Of a stretch of DNA of 64,000 nt, positions 1 to 8,754 are shown piece after piece. The DNA lies in contig NZ_ABXW01000004.1 in NCBI RefSeq assembly GCF_000173415.1, positions 287,795-351,794 on the forward strand, in the 5' to 3' direction. The translations under genes were made by a program, and so were the position numbers. The notes beneath the pieces were generated by a model. The model worked only from the letters and a program-made list of their open reading frames with translations, had not been told where the DNA came from and did not search any database. Each line of letters starts with the position of its first letter. Within the stretch, counting starts at the first letter, position 1. Source of the stretch: Providencia alcalifaciens DSM 30120. GTDB lineage: Bacteria; Pseudomonadota; Gammaproteobacteria; Enterobacterales; Enterobacteriaceae.

Positions 1-103
1 AACACAGTGAAGAAAAACCAAAATAGAATAGCGAAACTAGCCATTTATAAAAATGACTTGTTTTGGGTAATGAAAACATAAAAACTCCGGAAATAAATAA
101 TGC

Positions 104-125
104 GCACCCGCTATGACACGGGTGC
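104..125 (-). terminator. Hairpin downstream of the fimbrial subunit
   Basis: A 7-bp perfect stem GCACCCG/CGGGTGC with an 8-nt loop begins 14 bp after the pilin stop codon on the minus strand. No good U-tract follows. In fimbrial operons such a hairpin often dampens transcription between the abundant major subunit and the distal assembly genes; that role is inferred. Confidence 0.4.
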
Positions 126-138
126 TAAGACAGAAATA

Positions 139-720
139 TTACTGGTAAGTAATAGTGAAATCGGCAGATGCGTTAGCAGAACCCGCAGTGACTTCATCCG
201 CTAATGCGATGTACTGTGCTTGGAAACGTAATGTGCTATCACCTTCATTCAGCTTAACCACATCCGTCGCTTTTAAACCATCAACATTCACTAATTTACT
301 ATTTTGTAAAATTTGGATACCTACGCCAGTCGCTGTTATTTGCCCACCTTGAGAAGCGACAGGAGCAAGAATTTTTTCTTCGTCAGGAACAGTAATACCT
401 GCGAAAGTCAGAGACGCATTTTTGAATGTTTCGGTTGCACAACCCGTTAATTTAATATCAAAACCAACAGGAGAAGAGACTGAAGATTTACCGGTGAAGG
501 CATCTTGACGGTATTGACCTAAATTAACGGTTTGTGAGGCATCGTCATTATCAATAACACAAGGGGTATTCACAATGGCACCTGCAAAATTCACAATGCC
601 ACCACCTACAGTAACTGGAGTTAATGTAGGCGTAGGCTCTTCTGGCTGAGTTTCTGCGAATGCAGTGTGAGATAAAGCTAAAGAAATAGGTAATGCGATA
701 GCGATTAACTTGAGTTTCAT
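139..720 (-). CDS. Fimbrial major-subunit-like protein
   Basis: Predicted pilin of a chaperone-usher fimbria, exported to the periplasm and assembled by donor-strand exchange. Visible features are a signal peptide of about 22 residues ending in TAFA, a Cys54-Cys94 pair spaced as in type 1 pilins, and a C-terminal alternating hydrophobic strand ending in FTITYQ with the penultimate-type Tyr. I start at the ATG at 720 (193 aa) because GGAAAG lies 7 nt upstream; the in-frame ATG at 735 overlaps that ribosome site. It follows the XRE regulator on the same strand by about 90 bp. Usher and chaperone genes, if present, lie off the left edge. The fimbrial type is not identified. Confidence 0.85.
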   Translation of the reverse strand: MKLKLIAIALPISLALSHTAFAETQPEEPTPTLTPVTVGGGIVNFAGAIVNTPCVIDNDDASQTVNLGQYRQDAFTGKSSVSSPVGFDIKLTGCATETFKNASLTFAGITVPDEEKILAPVASQGGQITATGVGIQILQNSKLVNVDGLKATDVVKLNEGDSTLRFQAQYIALADEVTAGSANASADFTITYQ

Positions 721-812
721 TATATAACTTTCCATTATAAAAATTTTAAAAGGATTTAATTACTTGCTTGGTACTTGCATTTAAAATGACGCATGCACTC
801 CGAAAAATACAT

Positions 813-1112
813 TTATATATTTTTGAGATTGCCTACATTAATTACACCGTCAGTTTCTAACTCTTCGATAAGTAAATCGAAAAGCCTATTTTGCTCTGGC
901 TTTATTATTTTGTGACTGAATTCATCAAAAGGAATATTCAGAGCATTCAGCAGTATTAAAATATTTTGAATGCTTAAAGTGGATACCCCTCTTTCATATC
1001 TTGATACTTGTTGCTGACTTACTGATATTAAAGATGCTAATTCCTTTTCAGATAATCCTTTGCTTACTCTTGCATTCCTAATAAAGTTTCCTATTTTTTT
1101 GTTTAGTTTCAT
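813..1112 (-). CDS. MrpJ-like XRE-family regulator
   Basis: Small (99 aa) DNA-binding protein with one Cro/C1-type helix-turn-helix at residues 8-66, including the SVSQQQVSRYERG recognition region. The arrangement resembles MrpJ-type proteins of Proteus and Providencia, which are encoded in fimbrial operons and repress motility while tuning fimbrial expression. Here the gene sits upstream of the pilin gene rather than at the operon end, and both read leftward, so they could share a transcript. The C-terminal 30 residues are acidic and do not match a domain I know. The MrpJ function is inferred from family resemblance and context. Confidence 0.75.
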   Translation of the reverse strand: MKLNKKIGNFIRNARVSKGLSEKELASLISVSQQQVSRYERGVSTLSIQNILILLNALNIPFDEFSHKIIKPEQNRLFDLLIEELETDGVINVGNLKNI

Positions 1113-1579
1113 TATATTTATGGTTAGTGGTTACTTAGATTGGTTAAATAAGATTTATATAATTAGATGATTTCAAAGCGAGGCGAATTGTAGATAGGTT
1201 AAATAATGATGTAAATACTCAAAATATGATGAAATATAATGTTACATTCTATTGAAATAAAACATTGATAATATCGCCTTTAAAGTTACTCTTTTTTTGA
1301 GTATATTTGGTGGTGAAATAAAAGAATGATTGAGTAATGACATAGATTAATAAATGAAATCTATTTAATGATCGATAGATGAAATAAAATGATACAATAT
1401 AAAATATTTTCTTTCACTTTATGCTTTTTGTTACTCATTAAGGGTGTTTTTTGAGGTGAGAAAATTAAAGGGAATGACGTTATTATAAAAAAATGAATTT
1501 GTTAAATACTAATAGATACAATTCATTAGCTATGAATTTTCAATTGTAAGTGAATATTTATAGATATCTTAATGAAAAT
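1113..1579. other. AT-rich spacer upstream of the fimbrial regulator
   Basis: No convincing gene. It holds three direct copies of TGAAATAAAA at 1253-1262, 1314-1323 and 1380-1389 (61 and 66 bp apart) and a 10-bp inverted repeat, ATACTCAAAA at 1215-1224 and its complement at 1295-1304. The promoter of the regulator/pilin unit must lie here. No site-specific recombinase gene is next to it. Confidence 0.4.
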
Positions 1580-1619
1580 AAAATCCTCACTAATTACATA
1601 ATACAGAGTGAGGATTTTT
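1580..1619 (-). terminator. azoR terminator
   Basis: Perfect 11-bp stem AAAATCCTCAC/GTGAGGATTTT, with T-rich sequence on both sides. It lies just after the azoR stop codon on the minus strand and could also work in the other direction. Confidence 0.8.
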
Positions 1620-1633
1620 CTGGTAAATAATAC

Positions 1634-2233
1634 TTAACAATGAACATGATGCATTAATTGTTGTTGAGCTTTAGCTATTCCCGCTTCATACCCTTCGGGT
1701 TTCATATCCAAACCCTCAGCATAGATAAACTGAACATCTGTAATGCCCATTAAACCTAAAACGGATTTCAAATAAGGTGTAATTGCATCGGTTTCTTGCC
1801 CATAGTGAATGCCTCCCCGAGCACTAAATACCAGTGCTTTAACATTTTCCACTAAGCCCAGCGGGTAGGTTGCTGTATAGCGGAATGTTTCTCTTGCTCT
1901 GACGACTAAATCAAACCAATTTTTTAATTCAGTCGGTACGTTGAGGTTATACATTGGTGCACCGAGGATCAGTAAATCACTCTCTTTTAATTCCGCAATT
2001 AACTGGTCTGAAAGTTCGGCTGTATTTTTTAAATTATGATTGTTAATCTCTGCACCTCTTAGTGCAGCAAAACGCGCTTGATTCAGTACTGGTAAGGGTT
2101 TTTCTGCCACATCATGTTCGATAATACAATCTTGATATCCTTGGGCTTTACGTTCATCCAGATACTGTTGAATTAAGGTATTTGTTTGAGATGCTGCACC
2201 ATTAATACTGGATTTTATAACTAAGATTTTCAT
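1634..2233 (-). CDS. azoR: FMN-dependent NADH-azoreductase
   Basis: Flavodoxin-fold quinone/azo reductase of the cytosol (199 aa; E. coli AzoR is 201) that reduces quinones and azo compounds with NADH. The N-terminal strand MKILVIKSS followed by the phosphate-binding loop, the FMN-contact motif APMYNLNVPTELKNWFD, and SARGG near residue 140 are all present. The start at 2233 is chosen because GGAAG precedes it and this gives the family N-terminus; the frame stays open upstream. It is divergent from a LysR-type gene 103 bp away, which probably controls it. Confidence 0.92.
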   Translation of the reverse strand: MKILVIKSSINGAASQTNTLIQQYLDERKAQGYQDCIIEHDVAEKPLPVLNQARFAALRGAEINNHNLKNTAELSDQLIAELKESDLLILGAPMYNLNVPTELKNWFDLVVRARETFRYTATYPLGLVENVKALVFSARGGIHYGQETDAITPYLKSVLGLMGITDVQFIYAEGLDMKPEGYEAGIAKAQQQLMHHVHC

Positions 2234-2336
2234 GGGGTTCTTCCTTATCAATTTAAGATGTAGCAAGTATATCTGGCTTGATAAGTGGACAATGAGTGAT
2301 ATTCTTTCCTTATATTGTTTCCATTTGAGCACCAAT

Positions 2337-3248
2337 ATGAACAAATTAGATTTGAACTGTTTACCTATCTTCATTGCTGTGGTTGAAGCCGGAAATTTTT
2401 CAGCGGCAGCAGAGCGTCTACATTTAACGCGATCAGCCGTTAGTAAAAGTATTTCACGATTAGAAGGCAGTTTAGGTATTGCACTGTTTCAGCGAACGAC
2501 TCGTCAACAAACCTTAACCAATGATGGCATGGTGTTGTATGAGTATGCGGGCAAGGCTTTGAATGCACTTCAAGAAGCCTCAAACTATTTAGAAAGCGGT
2601 AAGCGTAATGTTGAGGGGAAAGTGTGTATTACTGCACCTCGATTATTGGGTAATTTATATGTTGTTCCGTTGCTGGTTGAACTGATGAAGTTATATCCAA
2701 AACTCGAAATTGAAACGGTATTGAATGACCGTAACGTGGATTTACAGCAAGAGGGTGTTCATGTTGCAGTTCGAGTGGGTAAACTCGCCGATTCAAACCA
2801 GTTGATTGCCCATGAAATTGGTTACCATAAAATGATTTTTTGTGCGTCGCCGAGCTATTTAGCGGAACATGGTATTCCCCAGCAACTTTCTGAATTAGAT
2901 AAGCACCAGCTGATCGCGTATACACAGGCTGGAAAAATTTTGCCGTGGCATGTTTTTGATCAGAACCAGCAAGCGCATCGTTATTTACCTATAAGCAAAT
3001 TAGTGATGGATGATATGCAAACCATTATGTTTGCAGCCTTAAATGGTGCTGGGATTGCGTATTTACCTCAATGGTTAGTCAAAGAAAATATCAAGACAGG
3101 TCATCTAATTGAGATTTTATCCATATATCAAAGTGCTCGTTATCCTATCTCAGTCGTATGGGTAGCAACCTCTTTTTTACCGTTAAAAACGAGGGTGGTT
3201 ATTGATGCGATTCGTGAAAAATTACCCCTGAATTTGACATCAGAATAG
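2337..3248 (+). CDS. LysR-family transcriptional regulator beside azoR
   Basis: LysR-type regulator of 303 aa. The winged helix-turn-helix occupies residues 5-62 (NLTRSAVSKSISRLE-like region), followed by the LysR substrate-binding fold (about 90-295). The start at 2337 gives the canonical MNKLDLN..F N-terminus; the frame extends upstream without a better start. It is divergent from azoR, the usual layout for a regulator and its target, so a role in sensing quinones or electrophiles is plausible but inferred. The effector is unknown. Confidence 0.88.
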   Translation: MNKLDLNCLPIFIAVVEAGNFSAAAERLHLTRSAVSKSISRLEGSLGIALFQRTTRQQTLTNDGMVLYEYAGKALNALQEASNYLESGKRNVEGKVCITAPRLLGNLYVVPLLVELMKLYPKLEIETVLNDRNVDLQQEGVHVAVRVGKLADSNQLIAHEIGYHKMIFCASPSYLAEHGIPQQLSELDKHQLIAYTQAGKILPWHVFDQNQQAHRYLPISKLVMDDMQTIMFAALNGAGIAYLPQWLVKENIKTGHLIEILSIYQSARYPISVVWVATSFLPLKTRVVIDAIREKLPLNLTSE

Positions 3249-3439
3249 ACGATTATAAACAGTGAGTCTTCTCACAGAGTGAGGGTTTTTATTGAACATG
3301 TCTTGCATGTGGTGAAATTTTAATTCTATATTCGTTATAAGTTATGAAATTTAATTTCTTAAAAAATCATAACGATTTCGTTATAAAAACACCATTGATG
3401 TTATTCGCACATTATAAAACCGATAAAGTGAGGCAAGGC

Positions 3440-4132
3440 ATGAAATTAACGACCCTATTTGCAGCAACAACTTTGTTAGTGACCGCCAGTGTGGCAGCGA
3501 AAGAGTATCCCATCCATCATACTGCACAGATTAAATCCCTAGATGATGCCCAAAAAGCCGCAGTCTGGGAGCAAGCTGAAGTGCTCACTGATTTTGTCTA
3601 CCCGTGGGAAAATGAGACACCACCTAAAACCGATTTTCGTGCGTTGTGGAGCGACAATGCGCTGTATTTCCGTTTTATCGCGGACGATAAAGATATTCAG
3701 CTAGGTCAAAATACTGATAAAGATCAGGCGGTATTAGATTCTGATCGTGTGGAATTATTCTTTGCGACGAGCCCTGAATTAAAACCTTACTACACCGCAG
3801 AAATGGACCCATCAGGGCGTACCTTTGATGCGAAAGCGAATTTTTATCGTGAAGTCGATCCTAGCTGGAATTGGCAAACTTTAAAAACGGTTGGGCAAAT
3901 CACGCCAGAGGGGTATGTGCTAACGGGAAAAATTGACCTTGATGAATTGACGCAACTGAATCTTTGGCAAGACAGCGATAAGAAAACCTTGATGTGTGCC
4001 ATTTTACGCGGAGAATTTAGTGCCGGTGAGCCGAAACAAGTACGTAAGTGGATCAGCTGGATCAAACCAGACTCTGTGAAACCTGATTTCCATATTCCTT
4101 CAGCCTTCGGGAGCTGTAAACTCGTCAAATAG
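3440..4132 (+). CDS. Secreted CBM9-like sugar-binding domain protein
   Basis: A 230-aa exported protein with a signal peptide of about 20 residues (cleavage after SVAA). The mature part resembles the carbohydrate-binding module family 9 fold: FRALWSDNALYFRFIADD, then DSDRVELFF, then YTAEMDPSGRTFDAKANF, a pattern seen in bacterial CBM9-like lipoproteins. I start at 3440 because GTGAGG lies 6 nt before it and the signal peptide begins there; an upstream in-frame start at 3344 would bury the signal sequence. It stands alone between the LysR gene and the mur operon. The ligand is unknown. Confidence 0.75.
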   Translation: MKLTTLFAATTLLVTASVAAKEYPIHHTAQIKSLDDAQKAAVWEQAEVLTDFVYPWENETPPKTDFRALWSDNALYFRFIADDKDIQLGQNTDKDQAVLDSDRVELFFATSPELKPYYTAEMDPSGRTFDAKANFYREVDPSWNWQTLKTVGQITPEGYVLTGKIDLDELTQLNLWQDSDKKTLMCAILRGEFSAGEPKQVRKWISWIKPDSVKPDFHIPSAFGSCKLVK

Positions 4133-4139
4133 CCTTCAT

Positions 4140-4183
4140 CCGGTGGTAGCCTTAAGCGGTTTATAAAGTTGCCACCGGTTTTT
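4140..4183 (+). terminator. Terminator after the CBM9-like gene
   Basis: Stem CCGGTGG/CCACCGG with one further wobble pair, followed by a run of five T. It starts 8 bp after the stop codon. Confidence 0.75.
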
Positions 4184-4201
4184 CAATTTCTTTTATACCA
4201 T

Positions 4202-4223
4202 TGTTGTGAGTTCAATCACGTAA
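4202..4223 (+). promoter_or_regulatory. Candidate CRP-cAMP site upstream of murQ
   Basis: TGTGA-N6-TCACG at 4205-4220, differing by one base from the CRP core TGTGA-N6-TCACA. It lies about 100 bp before murQ. The E. coli mur catabolic operon is CRP-dependent, so the match fits. Binding itself is inferred. Confidence 0.65.
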
Positions 4224-4319
4224 ATCATCCTAAGTGAATAACTTGTTATGATTAGAATTGAAATTAATATTCATAAATAGTATTTTTCTATGAAATATAG
4301 TTTCAGTTGAGGTGATGTG

Positions 4320-5240
4320 ATGTCAGTAACCGAAAATACGCTTAGCGATTGTTTGAACAATGAACTTAATCAGGACACATTGCAGTTTTCTCGTTTAGAT
4401 ACCTTATCCATGCTCACCGTGATCAATCAGGCGGATAGCACCGTCGCGACAGCATTACATTCCGTGTTACCTGAATTGGCGAATGTGGTTGATGTGATTG
4501 CTGAACGTTTAAAACAAGGTGGGCGGATCTTTTATGTCGGAGCTGGCACCAGCGGGCGATTAGCGGTATTGGATAGCGCGGAGTGCCCTCCAACATTTGG
4601 TACCTCGCCTGAGATGGTGCAATCAATCATTGCGGGTGGGCATTCCGCGATGTTAAAAGCAGTTGAAAATATTGAAGATTCAACGGAAGCATCTGTACAG
4701 GAATTGCAAGAACGCGGTGCTACGGAAAAAGATGTGATTATCGGTATTGCAGCAAGTGGGCGGACTCCATTTACCTTAGCCGCGATTGAATATGGTAATC
4801 AAATTGGCGCATTAACGGTGGGGATCACGACACGTGGACACGGCTTATTGAGTGATTTAGCGCAATATGCCATTGCACCGGATGTCGGTGCTGAGGTGCT
4901 TTCTGGCTCTACGCGAATGAAAAGTGGTACGGCACAAAAAATGATTTTAGGCATGTTAAGCACTTGCGTTATGGGGCGCTTAGGGCGAATTCATACCAAC
5001 TTAATGGTCGATGTAATGGCGAGTAATATCAAACTATTGCGTCGGGCTGAACGAATTGTTGGGGAAGTTTGCGGGATTGATGTAGATACGGCGGCAAGGT
5101 TATTAAAGCAGGTGGATTATCATCCACGCCGCGCCATTTTAATGTATGAATTGAATATTACTGCACAGCAAGCGACAGAAATTGTTCAGCGCAACCCGAA
5201 CACCAGTTTGGATTCGATGCTAAACAGTCATAGCGAATAG
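4320..5240 (+). CDS. murQ: N-acetylmuramic acid 6-phosphate etherase
   Basis: Cytosolic lyase that splits the lactyl ether of MurNAc-6-phosphate, giving GlcNAc-6-phosphate and D-lactate for cell-wall sugar recycling and growth on MurNAc. A SIS domain occupies about residues 58-220 with VGAGTSGRLAVLD; the catalytic Glu is in DSAECPP (about Glu88) and a second conserved acid is in AVENIED. It is 306 aa, close to the 298 of E. coli. The ATG at 4320 has GAGG 7 nt upstream; a GTG directly before it is less likely. First gene of murQ-murP-murR. Confidence 0.95.
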   Translation: MSVTENTLSDCLNNELNQDTLQFSRLDTLSMLTVINQADSTVATALHSVLPELANVVDVIAERLKQGGRIFYVGAGTSGRLAVLDSAECPPTFGTSPEMVQSIIAGGHSAMLKAVENIEDSTEASVQELQERGATEKDVIIGIAASGRTPFTLAAIEYGNQIGALTVGITTRGHGLLSDLAQYAIAPDVGAEVLSGSTRMKSGTAQKMILGMLSTCVMGRLGRIHTNLMVDVMASNIKLLRRAERIVGEVCGIDVDTAARLLKQVDYHPRRAILMYELNITAQQATEIVQRNPNTSLDSMLNSHSE

Positions 5241-5287
5241 CATAAACATAAACAGAGTCATGACTCAGTCAACACCGGGGAAATACT

Positions 5288-6652
5288 ATGGCTAATAAGA
5301 TAGAACATCTGGAAGTGCTCGCCAGAGAAATAGAAAAATACGCGGGCGGGTTTGAAAACGTGGGTACGTTAACACATTGTATGACGCGTATCCGTTTGGT
5401 TTTAAAAGATAACAGTAAATTTGATGCCGATGCACTCAAGCAAGTGGAAGGGGTGAAAGGCGTTGTGTTTAATGGTGAGCAACAACAAGTGATTGTTGGT
5501 ATGGGAACCGCTGCAAAAGTTTTCTCCGTCATGAATAAACGCATGCAAAATAGTGGCGTAGCGAGCGAGGAAAGCAGCGCTTTGACACCAGAGAAAAAAT
5601 CTTTCTCCATTCGTCGTATGCTTAATACGCTAGCTGCCATTTTCGTACCCACTATTCCTGCATTGATTGGTTGCGGTTTGATTATGGGGCTGATTAACAT
5701 TGTACGCTTAGTTGCTCCTGGTGTTGTGGAGCAGTTCCCTGAACTATTTAAGTTATTAAAGTTGATTGGTAGCGCAGTATTTACGTATTTATCCATCATG
5801 ATTGGGGTAAATACAGCAAAAGAGCTAGGTGCATCGACATCGATTGGTGCTGTCATGGCGGGGCTTTTAGCCATGCCAGGCTTAGCGGATATCACTTTAT
5901 TTGGTGAAAAGCTGCAACCTAACAGTGGTGGGATTTTTGCGGTACTGATGGTGGTGGTCTTCTCATCTAAATTTGAAGTGTGGTTTAGAAGTATCATCAA
6001 AGAGAGCCTTGATTTGATTGTGACGCCATTCGTGACTATTTTAGTCTCTGCGATGGTGGCATTGGTTGTTTTTCAACCGGCGGGACATTACCTTAACCAA
6101 GTCTTAGCTCAAGGGGTTTCTGTTGCATTGCTCAATAGCGGTGGCGGGGCAGTGGCAACTGGCGGTATCTTAGGCGGAAGCTTCCTGTTCTTATTATTAA
6201 CCGGTCTACACCAAGGCTTGATCCCAATCCATGCGGAAATTTTGCAAACATTTGGCTTGAATTACTTATTCCCAATCTTAGCGATGGGCGGTATGGGGCA
6301 AGTTGGCTCGTGTTTCTGGGTATTATTAAAAACCAAAAATCAGCGCTTAAAGAAAACCTTAGTGGGGGCTTTACCTGTCGGGATCTTTGGTGTCGGTGAA
6401 CCATTATTATTTGGTGTTTCATTACCATTGGGCAAACCGTTTATTGCTGGGTGCATCGGGGGGGCTGCGGGCGGTGCACTGATGGCATTCTTCCATGTCG
6501 GAATTATCATCCCATTTGGGACTGCTGGATTGTCGTTAATTCCGCTGGTGGGTGATGGGCAAATTCTCGATTTTCTGATTGCTGTTGCAGGCGCATGGAT
6601 TGTCGGTTTCATTGCCAGTATGATAATAGGCTTCAACGATCCAGAAAAATAA
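5288..6652 (+). CDS. murP: PTS MurNAc-specific EIIBC component
   Basis: Inner-membrane permease that imports and phosphorylates N-acetylmuramic acid. The N-terminal EIIB domain (residues 1-90) carries the phospho-accepting Cys31 in THCMTRIR; the EIIC domain follows from about residue 110 with multiple hydrophobic segments, the GLHQGLIPIH motif and the GEPLLFG signature. There is no EIIA domain, so a separate EIIA-Glc (Crr) must supply phosphate, as known for E. coli MurP. It lies 47 bp behind murQ and 15 bp before the regulator. Length 454 aa against 474 in E. coli. Confidence 0.95.
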   Translation: MANKIEHLEVLAREIEKYAGGFENVGTLTHCMTRIRLVLKDNSKFDADALKQVEGVKGVVFNGEQQQVIVGMGTAAKVFSVMNKRMQNSGVASEESSALTPEKKSFSIRRMLNTLAAIFVPTIPALIGCGLIMGLINIVRLVAPGVVEQFPELFKLLKLIGSAVFTYLSIMIGVNTAKELGASTSIGAVMAGLLAMPGLADITLFGEKLQPNSGGIFAVLMVVVFSSKFEVWFRSIIKESLDLIVTPFVTILVSAMVALVVFQPAGHYLNQVLAQGVSVALLNSGGGAVATGGILGGSFLFLLLTGLHQGLIPIHAEILQTFGLNYLFPILAMGGMGQVGSCFWVLLKTKNQRLKKTLVGALPVGIFGVGEPLLFGVSLPLGKPFIAGCIGGAAGGALMAFFHVGIIIPFGTAGLSLIPLVGDGQILDFLIAVAGAWIVGFIASMIIGFNDPEK

Positions 6653-6667
6653 TAAGAAGGTATAGCC

Positions 6668-7510
6668 ATGTCAGCATTGACTGTAAAATTGGAAAGCTTA
6701 TTGACGAGAGGCAAAGGCACGGAACAGCGCATTGCGCAGTTTTTGCTGGAGTATCGCGACAGCCTTGTTGCGATGAATGCCGCAGAATTGGCTCAAGCAG
6801 CTGGTGTCAGTAGTGCATCCGTCATTCGTTTTGCAAGGCAAATGGGCTACCGTGGCTATCCTGAATTTAAAGTCGATTATTTATCGGATGAGAAGCAGCA
6901 CAAAGCAGAAAGTTTATATGGCAATCTGAGTCGTAATGACGATACGGCTCAGATTATTGCCAAATCAGGGCAGCTGTTTATTAGTGCCATTGAAAAATCG
7001 TTAGAACTGTTAGAACCCGCTGCGGTTGATGCTGTTGCTCAAAAACTGGTTGAAGCGAAACGCATCGTGCTGTTTGGTATTGGTTCATCAGCGATTGTGG
7101 CGAATGATATTTTCCATAAATTTATCCGCGTCAATAAATCGGCTTTATTTAGCCCAGATTTGCATGTGCAACTGAGCTACTCGGCGAATTTAGGTGATGG
7201 AGATTTAGCTATTGCGGTGACCGCTAGGGGTAATACACCTGAAGTGAACCGTATGCTGAAATCCGCTCACGATAATGGCTGTACCACTATCGCCTTAACC
7301 CGTTTTGGGCAAGATGATGCGGCGCGCCTCGCGGATTTAATACTCCCTTATTACTATGATGAACAACATTCTCAGTTGGGGGTAATCACCCCTCAAGTGT
7401 TGCAGATGGTGATATTCGACACACTATTCTTCAAATACTTAACCCTTGCTAATGAAGATGCGGACATCGCATTGCAAAAAGGTCGACAAGCCGTTACATC
7501 GGCAGGATAA
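6668..7510 (+). CDS. murR: RpiR-family regulator of the mur operon
   Basis: Regulator of 280 aa with an RpiR-type helix-turn-helix (residues 1-77, AGVSSASVIRFARQMGYRGYPEFK) and a C-terminal SIS sugar-phosphate domain (about 125-260, with VLFGIGSSAIVAND). In E. coli MurR represses murQP and is relieved by MurNAc-6-phosphate. There it is divergent from murQ; here it is the third gene of the same operon, so it would control its own level with its targets. The specificity is inferred from context. Confidence 0.88.
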   Translation: MSALTVKLESLLTRGKGTEQRIAQFLLEYRDSLVAMNAAELAQAAGVSSASVIRFARQMGYRGYPEFKVDYLSDEKQHKAESLYGNLSRNDDTAQIIAKSGQLFISAIEKSLELLEPAAVDAVAQKLVEAKRIVLFGIGSSAIVANDIFHKFIRVNKSALFSPDLHVQLSYSANLGDGDLAIAVTARGNTPEVNRMLKSAHDNGCTTIALTRFGQDDAARLADLILPYYYDEQHSQLGVITPQVLQMVIFDTLFFKYLTLANEDADIALQKGRQAVTSAG

Positions 7511-7516
7511 ACCACC

Positions 7517-8299
7517 ATGATTGTCACAGAGTTAGCTATCGGCGCACTGATCGGCTTGATTATAAGTACGACGGGTGTGGGCGGTGGTGTCATTGTTTTA
7601 CCTATATTGACATATTTTTTTGGATTGAATGCCCTAGCGGCAGTAGCAACGGCGAATTTTCTCTCCATGTTGATGAAAGTGTCTTCGTCATACATGCATT
7701 TTCGATTAGGGAATATTCCCCTAAAAGGCGCGTTGATAGTCTTAGCGATTATGTTGCCAAGTACATTTTTATCCAGCCTGCTGGTGACGTGGTTAGGCAG
7801 CATTCCCGCGTATGAAAAACAGGTGGAATGGGGGATTAATGCGCTGGTGGCTGCGGCAATTATTTTTTCATTGTACTTATTTATTCAGCGGATGTTTTTT
7901 GCCAATCCACTCAAGAAAGTTGTCATGAAAGAAAACCAGCTGAAAGCGATGGCGATTCCGGCGGTGTTAGCTGGGGTTGTATTAGGTGCGACAGGGGTAG
8001 GCGGTGGGGTGGTCGTTTTACCCATGTTATTGCGCTATATGGATTTAAATATCAAACAAGCCATTGGTACCTCGATTGTTGTCACGACAGTATTATCGGG
8101 ATCTTCAGCCTTGGCTTATGCGCAAGATGGTTACACGGATTTAAAACTGGCATTAATTCTCTGTGCGGGCGCGTTATTGGTCATGCCATTGGCAAAATAT
8201 TTGCTGGTGAAATTATCTGAACGTACATTCCAATACCTCACCTTATTGCTGATCCTATGCAGCGCCGTAATGATGACTTGGAAAGTGATTATGCCGTAA
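7517..8299 (+). CDS. TauE/SafE-family membrane exporter
   Basis: Integral membrane protein of 260 aa with about eight hydrophobic segments. The family is an internal duplication, and both copies of its signature are visible: TGVGGGVIVLPIL near residue 19 and TGVGGGVVVLPML near residue 155. Members export sulfite, sulfoacetate and other small organic anions. It begins 6 bp after murR, so it is almost certainly on the mur transcript. Its cargo is unknown; one speculative idea is an acid made during MurNAc breakdown, such as lactate. Confidence 0.85.
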   Translation: MIVTELAIGALIGLIISTTGVGGGVIVLPILTYFFGLNALAAVATANFLSMLMKVSSSYMHFRLGNIPLKGALIVLAIMLPSTFLSSLLVTWLGSIPAYEKQVEWGINALVAAAIIFSLYLFIQRMFFANPLKKVVMKENQLKAMAIPAVLAGVVLGATGVGGGVVVLPMLLRYMDLNIKQAIGTSIVVTTVLSGSSALAYAQDGYTDLKLALILCAGALLVMPLAKYLLVKLSERTFQYLTLLLILCSAVMMTWKVIMP

Positions 8300-8754
8300 A
8301 AATGAAATAATGCTTTTCCTTACTCGCCTACTTTCTATCATTAGTCTGAAATTGATAGTTTAAATATAATTACATTTAAACTATCAATGTTATTACTTAT
8401 TTAATTTCCATCTAAAAATGAAATTCAAGTTTTGAAAATAATAAATATAATTGAATTTTTGCTTTTTAATTTTAAAAAATATTATCATTAATGAAATATT
8501 GGACTATAATAAATTTCGTTCATTGGGAATTAATCTATTTTTGATTTTCATTGTTGAGTTTTAAAATATGACGCTATCTTTTTTGTATATGTAATAATTG
8601 ATATTGTTATTTTGTTTTAAACAATTGATATTGAAGTGGATGCTCTTATAAAGATACGATTTTTAATTAAATTTAAATTGCGATTTATATTTTGGAAAAC
8701 ACGTTGTTTGTTTTTCAAGAGTATTGAAAAGCATCAATCCAAAATGATTATATT
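8300..8754. other. AT-rich spacer with a 15-bp perfect hairpin
   Basis: No gene seen. At 8351-8365 and 8374-8388 lies a perfect 15-bp inverted repeat (ATTGATAGTTTAAAT and its complement) with an 8-nt loop. It follows the mur-tauE operon by about 50 bp and may end it, though no T-run follows. The rest is strongly AT-rich. Confidence 0.5.

Noticed and set aside
1215..1304. Invertible fimbrial promoter (fimS-like)
   Set aside because: The flanking repeats are only 10 bp in AT-rich DNA and no recombinase gene is adjacent, so I do not call it a switch.
2629..2925. Minus-strand frame inside the azoR-linked LysR gene
   Set aside because: Antisense to a clear coding region, with no recognisable protein features.
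5269..6000. Antisense 243-codon frame over murP
   Set aside because: Long only because of the codon pattern of the membrane protein on the other strand; low-complexity Ser/Thr/Pro-rich product and no ribosome site.
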